This document shows, piece after piece, positions 1-7,015 of a stretch of 40,858 bases of DNA. The notes below the pieces were generated by a model. The model did no database searches, was not told the DNA's origin, and was given only the letters and a program-made list of their open reading frames with translations. The position numbers were made by a program, and so were the translations under genes. The stretch comes from Nostoc sp. JL34. GTDB lineage: Bacteria > Cyanobacteriota > Cyanobacteriia > Cyanobacteriales > Nostocaceae. The stretch's first letter is position 1. Each line of letters begins with the position of its first letter. The stretch lies in contig NZ_JABXKQ010000130.1 in assembly GCF_017114945.1 (NCBI RefSeq), forward strand, positions 1 to 40,858. The letters run 5' to 3'.

Positions 1-294
1 GGTGGATTCATCCAGTTCAAATACTCGTTAACGGAGTTCAGAGGTGGATTCATCCAGTTCAAAGACTCGTTAACGGAGTTCAGAGGTGGATTCATCCAGT
101 TCAAAGACTCGTTAACGGAGTTCAGAGGTGGATTCATCCAGTTCAAAGACTCGTTAACGGAGTTCAGAGGTGGATTCATCCAGTTCAAAGACTCGTTAAC
201 GGAGTTCAGAGGTGGATTCATCCAGTTCAAAGACTCGTTAACGGAGTTCAGAGGTGGATTCATCCAGTTCAAAGACTCGTTAATGGAGTTCAAG
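1..294. repeat. 42-bp tandem repeat array, seven near-identical copies
   Basis: Seven head-to-tail copies of a 42-bp unit begin at the window edge, so the true array may be longer. Copies differ by single bases: the first has AATACTC instead of AAGACTC, and the last has TTAATGG instead of TTAACGG. The period is a multiple of three. As a result three of the six frames stay open through the array. On the + strand, frame 1 reads a 14-residue unit GGFIQFKDSLTEFR and remains open from the edge to a TAA at 358-360; frame 3 reads WIHPVQRLVNGVQR. On the - strand a frame reads LNSVNESLNWMNPP and runs off the window. It could be the end of a repeat-containing protein or a non-coding minisatellite. I cannot decide which from this fragment. 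Confidence 0.93.
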
Positions 295-344
295 AAATTT
301 TCAACAACTAAAATTATTCAATCTTGTGGGGTGGGTATCTTACC

Positions 345-570
345 ATTGGTGTCAAGTTAAGCTCAAACTTCCTATGTCAATAAGCATTTAGGCTTAAAAA
401 TTCGGTTTGAAAGGGACAAAAAACGAACTTTTTCATGGACTATTAATGCTTTGTTTATTAGCATCACTACCAGCTTGCGTATAAAATTCAGAAAAAAGTT
501 CACCTTTATACTTCGTTCCTAACAAAACCTATCGTTGACAAATGGGTTTTAACCTTAAGTTGACACTAAT
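345..570. mobile_element. Small element with terminal inverted repeats, inserted inside a palindrome
   Basis: The ends ATTGGTGTCAAGTTAAG (345-361) and CTTAAGTTGACACTAAT (554-570) are inverted copies with two mismatches. The sequence just outside is also inverted: GTGGGTATCTTACC on the left and GGTATCTTACCCGCC on the right. The element therefore sits in the centre of a hairpin. A second element with the same ends lies at 11427-11629, also inside a hairpin. On the - strand the interior has a short open stretch (LLGTKYKGELFSEFY followed by more residues) that ends in stops. This may be a transposase remnant, but I do not recognise the family. It lies between the tandem array and the 3' end of cmpC. 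Confidence 0.6.
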
Positions 571-669
571 GGTATCTTACCCGCCTTTGATTACGGGCGG
601 GCGAGACGCCCACCCCACAAGAAGTAAGATGTCTTACTCCTTCCACTACCTCTTTCTCTCACGATTTTT

Positions 670-2670
670 TTATGAAGCGAGTTTTCTTCTTGGTGCATCA
701 AGAACAACTTCCGCGACTGAAAAATCACGTTTAATTTTCAAGCTGTTGAGATAAGCGATCGGATCGTCGGCGTTAAAGGGAGTACCATCGAACAGTTTGA
801 TCGGTTGGCGAATATAGCTAATATCTAAACCTAATTCTCGTGCGGCGGTGCTGAAAACACGAACTCGACAAACCCGTTCCACAACTTCTACCCAATTTCT
901 GGGGAAGGGAGTGTCACCCCAACGCGCCAATTGACTCATAATCCAAATTTGTTCGGTGCGGCTGGGGCGGTTAATGGCAGACTCAGAATAAAACTGGTGA
1001 TGGGCATAGTCTCGCAACGGATGATCTAAGTCACAGGTGAGATTATCTGGATCTTCGAGTTGAATGTATTCTAAATCAGTGCTGACGTAATCTCGCCCTG
1101 CTAAAATTTGCCGAATCTCTTGGGCATTTTCGGGATTTGCACAATACTGGCAAGCTTCTAACAAAGCTTTGGTTAAGGCAATATGCGTATTTGGATAATT
1201 CTCTGCCCAATCTTCCCGCACACCAAGAACTTTACCGGGGTGTCCCAACCAAACTTCTAAGTCGGTAGCGATGGTAAAACCGACATTTTCCACAGCAGCG
1301 CGGTAGTTCCAAGGTTCGCCGACACAATAACCATCAATGCTTCCGGCTTTTAGGTCGGCTACCATCTGCGCTGGGGGAATGGTCTTCATATCCACATCGG
1401 TGTCGGGGTCTACTCCACCAGCCGCTAGCCAGTAACGCAGTAGCAAGTTGTGCATCGATGCGGCATGTACTACTCCCATTGTGTGCCGTTGTTCGCGAGT
1501 GCGAAGCAGGTATCTTTTGAAATCTGATAAGGTTTGTACACCTTGGTCATAAAAGTGTTTTGCCAAAGTGATGGCGTTACCGTTGCGAGTCATGGTAAGG
1601 GCGGTGACAACGGGCAGAGGTTGGTTATTATGTCCTCCCAAAGTTAGCCACATCGGCATTCCTGAAGGCATTTGAGCCGCATCTAAATAACCACCAGTCA
1701 TGCCATCGACGATACCCCGCCAGTTGCTTTCTCGCACGAGGTTAACTTCATCTAAACCATGCTTGACAAAAAAGCCTTTTTCTTTGGCAACTGCTAAGGG
1801 GGCGCAAGCTGTCAGAGGTAAAAAACCAATTTCTAGGTTAACTTTTTCCAACCCATGACGGGCAATGTCAGCAGTTTTCCGCGCCCGAATTTTCTTGATG
1901 CGCTTCTGCTGATTGAGGAAGTAAATCATCTCACTTCGCAAGCTGTAGTAGCTGGGATGTTCTACTACTTCCATCCGCTTGCGGGGTCTGGGAATATCCA
2001 CTTCTAAAATGTCGCCGATTTTAGATTCGGGGCCGTTGGTTAGCATCACGATTCTGTCAGATAACAGCACCGCTTCATCGACATCATGTGTCACCATCAC
2101 GGCGGTTACTTGATTTTCTTCGCAGATTTGCATGAGTTGTTCTTGCAAATTACCGCGTGTGAGTGCATCTAATGCACCAAATGGTTCATCTAGTAGCAGT
2201 AATTTGGGACGAATCGCTAAGGCGCGGGCGATCGCAACTCGCTGCTTTTGTCCACCTGATAACATTCCCGGTTGTTTGTCAGCATGGGGACGCAAACCCA
2301 CCATATTTATATGTTTTTCGATAATGGCATTGCGTTCATCTGCGGGTAAACCCTTCATTACCGAGTCCACGGCGAGGGCAATATTTTCTCTTACTGTCCG
2401 CCAAGGTAATAGGGAATAATTTTGGAACACCACCATCCTGTCTGGGCCAGGTTTGGTAATTTTTTGTCCTTCTAAAGTGACAATACCTTCAGTTGGCAAA
2501 TCCAAACCCGCAATCATATTTAATAGTGTGGATTTACCGCAACCGGAGTGACCAATTAAAGAAATAAATTCTCCTTTTTTAATTTGGAGGTCGATTCCTT
2601 TGAGGGCAATATATTTGCCACCACCAGTTAATTCAAAAACTTTTTCAATTTGATCGACAGCTACGAACAT
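670..2670 (-). CDS. cmpC: Bicarbonate (nitrate-type) ABC transporter ATPase with substrate-binding-like C-terminal domain, CmpC/NrtC family
   Basis: 666 residues, the usual length for CmpC/NrtC. Residues 1-260 form an ABC ATPase: Walker A GHSGCGKST near residue 40, signature LSGGQKQR, Walker B LLLLDEP, and a switch His in VTHD. A linker containing PRPRKRMEVVEHPSYYSLRS leads to a second domain of about 380 residues related to the periplasmic protein CmpA/NrtA (LEKVNLEIGFLPL, IRQPIKLFDGTPFNADDP). This cytoplasmic domain is thought to sense substrate in the family. The genes cmpA and cmpB lie upstream on the same strand. The normal partner ATPase CmpD, which lacks the C-terminal domain, is absent from the 669 bases downstream. 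Bicarbonate is preferred over nitrate mainly because of the cmpA sequence. Confidence 0.85.
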   Translation of the reverse strand: MFVAVDQIEKVFELTGGGKYIALKGIDLQIKKGEFISLIGHSGCGKSTLLNMIAGLDLPTEGIVTLEGQKITKPGPDRMVVFQNYSLLPWRTVRENIALAVDSVMKGLPADERNAIIEKHINMVGLRPHADKQPGMLSGGQKQRVAIARALAIRPKLLLLDEPFGALDALTRGNLQEQLMQICEENQVTAVMVTHDVDEAVLLSDRIVMLTNGPESKIGDILEVDIPRPRKRMEVVEHPSYYSLRSEMIYFLNQQKRIKKIRARKTADIARHGLEKVNLEIGFLPLTACAPLAVAKEKGFFVKHGLDEVNLVRESNWRGIVDGMTGGYLDAAQMPSGMPMWLTLGGHNNQPLPVVTALTMTRNGNAITLAKHFYDQGVQTLSDFKRYLLRTREQRHTMGVVHAASMHNLLLRYWLAAGGVDPDTDVDMKTIPPAQMVADLKAGSIDGYCVGEPWNYRAAVENVGFTIATDLEVWLGHPGKVLGVREDWAENYPNTHIALTKALLEACQYCANPENAQEIRQILAGRDYVSTDLEYIQLEDPDNLTCDLDHPLRDYAHHQFYSESAINRPSRTEQIWIMSQLARWGDTPFPRNWVEVVERVCRVRVFSTAARELGLDISYIRQPIKLFDGTPFNADDPIAYLNSLKIKRDFSVAEVVLDAPRRKLAS

Positions 2671-2674
2671 AAGA

Positions 2675-2777
2675 TATTTGGTATTTGGTATTGTAGATTA
2701 GAGATTATTTGGGATTAGGGATTGGAAAAATCTTTCCTAGTTTCCATTCCCCATGCCCAGTGCCCCATGCCCCATTC
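2675..2777. repeat. Degenerate short repeats in the cmpB-cmpC spacer
   Basis: The 108-bp spacer holds runs of a degenerate heptamer (TTTGGTA, TTTGGTA, then GGGATTA and GGGATTG) followed by CCCATGCCCAGTGCCCCATG-type sequence. Such short tandem heptamers are common between cyanobacterial genes. I see no promoter or strong terminator here, so cmpB and cmpC are probably still cotranscribed. Confidence 0.6.
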
Positions 2778-2778
2778 C

Positions 2779-3618
2779 CTATTTTTGCTCTGCTGGTAAA
2801 ATCTTGTTTTGCAGCCAACCCATCGCTTTATCTAGAATCAAGCCAACAATGCCGATATAAACTAGAGCTAAAATTACTTCGCTGACGTTGTTATTTTGAT
2901 AGGCATCCCAGATAAAGAAGCCAATGCCGACAATACCGGACATGACAATTTCGGCGGCGATAATTGCTAACCAAGCTAAACCGATCGCAATTCTCAAGCC
3001 GGTAAAAATGTAGGGTAATGCCGCTGGAATCAAAATATTAATGAAATATTCTTTGCGGCTAAGTTGCAGAACTTTGGCGACGTTGTTGTAATCTTGGGGA
3101 ATTTGGGTAACGCCGACAGCAGTGTTAATTAAGATGGGCCAAATTGCTGTAATGAAAATTACGAATAAGGCGGCGGGTTCGTTTTGTCGTAAAGCTGCTA
3201 AAGAAATTGGTACCCAAGCTAGAGGTGGTACTGTCCGCAGTAGTTGAAAGATGGGGTCTAATGCTTTGGACATGGTTTTATTCACCCCAATTAAAATGCC
3301 CAAGGCAATACCAACGATCGCAGCTAGGGTATAACTGATAGCAACCCGTTGCAGACTTGCGAGAATCTGCCAAAATAAACCTTTATCAATGCCACCTCGG
3401 TCATAAAATGGCCAGAAAATCAGAACCCAAGTGTCTTGGATAACTTGTATTGGCCCTGGTAATGTTGCGCCGGGAGTCCAGGCGAAGAGTTGCCAAAGAA
3501 TCAGGAAGATGGCGATGGCGATCGTTGGTGGTATCAGATCGGGAAATTGCTTTTTCAGACTGGATATAAAGCTATTACTAAATCTAGGACTTGCAGGGCG
3601 TTTATGGGCGAGTGTCAT
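2779..3618 (-). CDS. cmpB: Bicarbonate (nitrate-type) ABC transporter permease, CmpB/NrtB family
   Basis: 279 residues with about six hydrophobic segments, typical of a BPD-type inner-membrane permease. The N-terminus is basic and cytoplasmic, and the first membrane segment is near residues 33-48 (IAIAIFLILWQLF). The conserved EAA loop that docks on the ATPase is visible near residues 190-230 (YFINILIPAALPYIFTGLR). The gene lies between cmpA (upstream, 82 bp away) and cmpC (downstream, 108 bp away). Permease sequence alone does not separate bicarbonate, nitrate and cyanate importers; the assignment follows cmpA. Confidence 0.85.
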   Translation of the reverse strand: MTLAHKRPASPRFSNSFISSLKKQFPDLIPPTIAIAIFLILWQLFAWTPGATLPGPIQVIQDTWVLIFWPFYDRGGIDKGLFWQILASLQRVAISYTLAAIVGIALGILIGVNKTMSKALDPIFQLLRTVPPLAWVPISLAALRQNEPAALFVIFITAIWPILINTAVGVTQIPQDYNNVAKVLQLSRKEYFINILIPAALPYIFTGLRIAIGLAWLAIIAAEIVMSGIVGIGFFIWDAYQNNNVSEVILALVYIGIVGLILDKAMGWLQNKILPAEQK

Positions 3619-3658
3619 GATGCTGTATTCTCCTCAAATTTTATTTGTTATTTGTCAT

Positions 3659-3700
3659 AGACGCGATTCATCGCGTCTCTACAAGAGATTAATCGCGTCT
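3659..3700. repeat. Dispersed hairpin repeat between cmpA and cmpB
   Basis: AGACGCGATTCATCGCGTCT (3659-3678) is a hairpin with an 8-bp stem and a TTCA loop. A partial second copy follows (AATCGCGTCTC). The same 20-mer occurs again at 6970-6989. It fills most of the 82-bp cmpB-cmpA spacer and could form an mRNA hairpin that separates expression of the binding protein from the membrane components. That role is inferred. Confidence 0.8.
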
Positions 3701-5083
3701 CTAAATACTGACTTTTTTGATTTTCAAACTCTTCAAATATTCTTCTGGCTTTTCGGGGTCAAATTTTATGCCATCAAAGAACTGTTCTACACCACGGGAT
3801 GTATTTGTAGGAATATCAGCAGCAGCAATACCAGCTTCTTTGGCAGCTTCTTTCCAAATATCTTCGCGGTTGACTTTGTTGATAAGTTCCTTCGCTTTAG
3901 CAGCATTATTCTCTAGGTAATCTTTTGGCAAGAATCCCCAACGAACATTTTCAGTGATGAACCATAAATCATGACTCTTATAGGGATAGGAAACACTACC
4001 TTTTTCATCTTTCCAGTAGTAAGCAGCCATTGATTTATCATCAATTTTGCGACCATCACCCATGTCATATTTACCTTGGTATGGATCGGCTAGAATTTCT
4101 GGTGAAGAAAGATTGAAATAATTTCGTCCAGCCAGAATTTCAGCCGCTTCTTTGCGATTATCAAAATTATCTAGCCACTGTTGAGCTTCCATAATTCCTT
4201 TTAAAATCGCTTTGGTAGCCTTGGGATTTTTATCAACCCAGTCGCCTCGGATAGCGAGATATTCTTCAGGATGATTTTTCCAAATTTCTGCGGTTAATGC
4301 TGCTACGTAACCAATTTTGTCTTGCACTAGGCGATAAGGCCAGGGGTCGCCTGTACTAAAGGCATCCATTGTTCCGGTTTTCATGTTGGCCACAGTTTGC
4401 GCGGCTGGTACTGTGAGCAATTTGACATCTGCATCTGGGTCTAAGCCACCTGCTGCTAACCAGTAGCGAATCCATAAATCTTGGTTGACGTGGGGAAAGG
4501 TGAATGCAGCAGTGAAGGGGGTTGAGGATTTTAATTCCTTAAATAAAGACTTAGCGCTGGCGAGTTGTAAACTAATACCTTTGCCTTGGTGCTTGTTTGC
4601 GATCGCAATTCCATTTCCATGCGTAATTAATTGACATAATACATACATGGGAATTTTTTGATTGCCCTTGGTAATTAAAGCTTCTGTAATTAAATGTGGC
4701 ATAGGCATCTGCCATTGACCGCCATCTATACCACCACCCGCAGAACCAATTTCTACGTTGTCTCTGGCTGCACCCCAAGAAGCTTGTTTGGAAAGGTCAA
4801 CATTCTTCATCCCATACTTTGCAAAAAAGCCTTTTTCTTTAGCAATAATTAAAGGAGCTGCTTCTACAATGGGAATGTATCCCAGCTTAACTGTAGTAGT
4901 TTCGGGTGTTTGTTCGGGACTAATATTAACAACCGATTGAGCAGTTGGTTGTACTTGAGTGCTTCCCCCGGTGAGGTTTTCAGGAGGATTACCCAAACAG
5001 CCTTTGAGGAATATAGTACCCGCAGATGCTCCGGCTGTGAAGATAAATTTGCGGCGAGAAATTTGATTAAAAAATTCTGTCAT
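3701..5083 (-). CDS. cmpA: Bicarbonate-binding lipoprotein of the Cmp ABC transporter (NrtA/CmpA family)
   Basis: 460 residues. The N-terminus has a twin-arginine-like signal (SRRKF at 9-13, then a hydrophobic stretch) and a lipobox ending in Cys29 (LKGC), so it is probably anchored outside the inner membrane. The mature part is a periplasmic-binding fold. From memory of the families, GGGIDGGQWQMPMP (117-130) and HPEEYLAIR (271-279) match CmpA. NrtA has a different sequence after GGIDG, and a Lys where this protein has Glu in the HPE(E/K) segment. In CmpA that Glu contributes to the bicarbonate/calcium site. The gene is first in a cmpABC operon. An alignment against both families would settle the substrate. 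Confidence 0.82.
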   Translation of the reverse strand: MTEFFNQISRRKFIFTAGASAGTIFLKGCLGNPPENLTGGSTQVQPTAQSVVNISPEQTPETTTVKLGYIPIVEAAPLIIAKEKGFFAKYGMKNVDLSKQASWGAARDNVEIGSAGGGIDGGQWQMPMPHLITEALITKGNQKIPMYVLCQLITHGNGIAIANKHQGKGISLQLASAKSLFKELKSSTPFTAAFTFPHVNQDLWIRYWLAAGGLDPDADVKLLTVPAAQTVANMKTGTMDAFSTGDPWPYRLVQDKIGYVAALTAEIWKNHPEEYLAIRGDWVDKNPKATKAILKGIMEAQQWLDNFDNRKEAAEILAGRNYFNLSSPEILADPYQGKYDMGDGRKIDDKSMAAYYWKDEKGSVSYPYKSHDLWFITENVRWGFLPKDYLENNAAKAKELINKVNREDIWKEAAKEAGIAAADIPTNTSRGVEQFFDGIKFDPEKPEEYLKSLKIKKVSI

Positions 5084-5659
5084 AAATATCTCCTGAAAAC
5101 GTGAATGTTATTTTTTATAGCTATGACAATTTAGGCAAAAAACCCTGTATTTCTTGCATTATTAATGATTAATCAAGCTATATTTGACCAAGCGATCGCA
5201 GCCATTTCATCAATGAAATAGCTACCTATATAAGAACTCGGTTAAATTATTGGCTCTGCTTTTTTAATGTGATGCAGAGGTATCATTCACCTTGTTGAAA
5301 TCAGTTTACAGCCTTTGAAGCCGAAATTATTAACTTTAATTCGGGATTATTAAACAAATATTAGATTGAATGTATAAGTAAAAATTTATCCATTTCTCTT
5401 AACTATAGGAATAATTTCTAATATATAGACTCCTATTTATGAAGACTATTATGTTTGCTTTATGATTGACTATCTTCACTTCTTTTGTAACTTAATTTTA
5501 GTAGTAATTTGTTATCTATAAGTTTTTATTTATCACAACTATTATGTTATCTCTATAATTTAGAAGCGCACTGCGATCAGAGTGAGATGGTAAAGCTGGG
5601 AAAGTTGAAGACCTAAGCAAATACTCCAAATAGGTGTATTTCTTATCCAGCGATCGCAA
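5084..5659. promoter_or_regulatory. Upstream region of cmpA with candidate LysR-type (CmpR-like) sites
   Basis: 576 bp without a gene and very AT-rich. Two matches to the TTA-N7/8-TAA pattern known for CmpR-type LysR regulators are visible: TTA-N8-TAA at 5159-5172 and TTA-N7-TAA at 5327-5339. A small hairpin (ATTTCATCAATGAAAT) lies at 5203-5218. I found no exact NtcA site (GTA-N8-TAC), which argues mildly against nitrogen control. In AT-rich DNA such short patterns arise by chance, so the regulatory reading is tentative. An isolated HIP1 site lies near 5192. Confidence 0.35.
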
Positions 5660-6046
5660 CTATCTGCCGTTTCCAACACCATGAATAAACCCCGTCTTTT
5701 TAAGCAGCAGCCGTAGTTCTGCGTGACGAAGTTTTGTATCCTTGTTGTTATTTTCCCACATATCAGAAAAGAAGTCTTGCATCAGCGCAATGATGCTGCG
5801 GTACTTGACGATGCTGGCAACATAAAACTTATCTAACTTCATGACTCCATCAGTATGTATCTGCTCAATGTTGTCGAGTAATATAGAGCGCAGTTCATAA
5901 GGTTTTAAGCCTTCTTTTATGCCATATTTTTCCATAATCCGGCGTTTATCGTTCTCCGAACATAAATCATACGGCGATCGAATCAGATGACCAAGATTCC
6001 GCAGAACTTCTCCGTAGTCATAAAATGCGTTCTGCTTAGGCATCAT
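5660..6046 (-). CDS. Small protein of unknown function, overlapping the kinase-like gene
   Basis: 128 residues, or 127 if the second Met is used. It is charged, soluble and probably all-helical, with no signal peptide, membrane segment, cysteine cluster or motif I recognise. Its start overlaps the end of the upstream kinase-like gene by 8-11 bp, so translation is probably coupled. The N-terminus MPKQNAF resembles the MPKKHIE start of its neighbour, which may be chance. A tight overlap with a kinase-like protein suggests a substrate, inhibitor or partner, but nothing in the sequence proves this. Confidence 0.7.
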   Translation of the reverse strand: MMPKQNAFYDYGEVLRNLGHLIRSPYDLCSENDKRRIMEKYGIKEGLKPYELRSILLDNIEQIHTDGVMKLDKFYVASIVKYRSIIALMQDFFSDMWENNNKDTKLRHAELRLLLKKTGFIHGVGNGR

Positions 6047-6884
6047 GTAAAAATAAGTTGTACAAATTTAATTTGGAATAAGCTGTCAGCCTTACTTTCC
6101 AATTAAAAGTGTTCAAGTTATTTTTGCGTGACTCCTTAAAGAAAAACTTTTCATCTTTCGTCAACGTAAAACTCTTGTCCAGTACCAAACCAAAATCAGT
6201 CAAATATATCTGTTTACCGTCGGTGAGGATACTGCGAAAATGTGCGTCAAAGTGGATGATTCCCTTCTTCCTCAAAAAGGTAATCGTCGTGCATAAGTCA
6301 TTCAGGGGTTTTTGAAGTTTGTTAGGGTTTTCCCGCAGCCATGTTTCCAGAACATGCGGTACATACTCTAGAAACAGAACCAACTCATAGTTGGCGATCG
6401 CTCTATCTAACATATAATTGCCGGCGTTGGTACTATTGCCCCAGTACTCCACATAATCTTTTAGACGTTCCATATCGACATCCGTACGCCGCCCAGAGAA
6501 AGGAATAATCCGATAATGGTACATCAGTGGGAAAGTGGCAATTACGCCCGACAATACCCAGTTAGTTGTCTTGATATGGGTAATAAGTTCCCGAAAGACC
6601 CCAAAACCAGTAGAACCGAAGCCGTAATTACAGTAAGTCGGCAGGTTATAGAGATTTCTGGTGGAGAACAGGTTGTCATATTCGATATTTGTAACCGGAA
6701 CACGTTTCACAAAGACCTTGGATTCCCCAAGGACGATGGTGTGATTCATTCCCCAACCTGTACTCGACTCATTCGACTCACTATTGTCAAACAGAGAACG
6801 CAATTGTGCATTATCTAACTGAGCGATTTGTGAACTGAGCTTGAAGTACCTCTTCCTTCTAAGTTCTATATGCTTCTTAGGCAT
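6036..6884 (-). CDS. Protein kinase-like protein with an atypical catalytic loop
   Basis: About 282 residues from the preferred start MPKKHIEL; an upstream ATG at 6941 would add 19 residues. Kinase-fold landmarks are visible. A beta-3 lysine lies in KVFVKR (residue 60 from the preferred start). A catalytic loop HFDAHFRSIL has the Asp at 213. A DFG motif in LTDFGLVLD has its Asp at 230. The metal-binding Asn expected five residues after the catalytic Asp is Ser (codon AGT, one base from AAT). Spacing resembles the aminoglycoside-phosphotransferase/eukaryotic-type kinase fold. The protein may have altered activity or be a pseudokinase. It forms an overlapping pair with the downstream 128-residue gene. 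The substrate is unknown. Confidence 0.7.
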   Translation of the reverse strand: MPKKHIELRRKRYFKLSSQIAQLDNAQLRSLFDNSESNESSTGWGMNHTIVLGESKVFVKRVPVTNIEYDNLFSTRNLYNLPTYCNYGFGSTGFGVFRELITHIKTTNWVLSGVIATFPLMYHYRIIPFSGRRTDVDMERLKDYVEYWGNSTNAGNYMLDRAIANYELVLFLEYVPHVLETWLRENPNKLQKPLNDLCTTITFLRKKGIIHFDAHFRSILTDGKQIYLTDFGLVLDKSFTLTKDEKFFFKESRKNNLNTFNWKVRLTAYSKLNLYNLFLHDA

Positions 6885-6969
6885 TTTCACCCATCCAGCC
6901 ACAGCATAAGAGACTGTAAGACTATTGTGATAACAATTCAATTAATGATTGCAACACATCTTTGGCTAA

Positions 6970-6989
6970 AGACGCGATTCATCGCGTCT
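6970..6989. repeat. Second copy of the dispersed AGACGCGA hairpin
   Basis: Identical 20-mer to 3659-3678, again followed by CTACAAG. It lies between argJ and the kinase-like gene and upstream of the kinase-like start. It could act as a weak terminator or simply be a dispersed repeat. Confidence 0.8.
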
Positions 6990-7015
6990 CTACAAGGCAA
7001 ATAATTGGGAGTAGT

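Noticed and set aside
1..294. CRISPR array
   Set aside because: The 42-bp units are directly adjacent with no spacers.
3431..3916. 161-codon open frame on the + strand across cmpB/cmpA
   Set aside because: Lies antisense to two clear genes and has no recognisable domain or ribosome site.
670..5083. Nitrate transporter nrtABC
   Set aside because: The binding-protein motifs match CmpA better and no NtcA site was found; kept as an alternative only.
5297..5310. NtcA-like site GTA-N8-TCA upstream of cmpA
   Set aside because: One half does not match the GTA-N8-TAC consensus and no well-placed -10 box follows.
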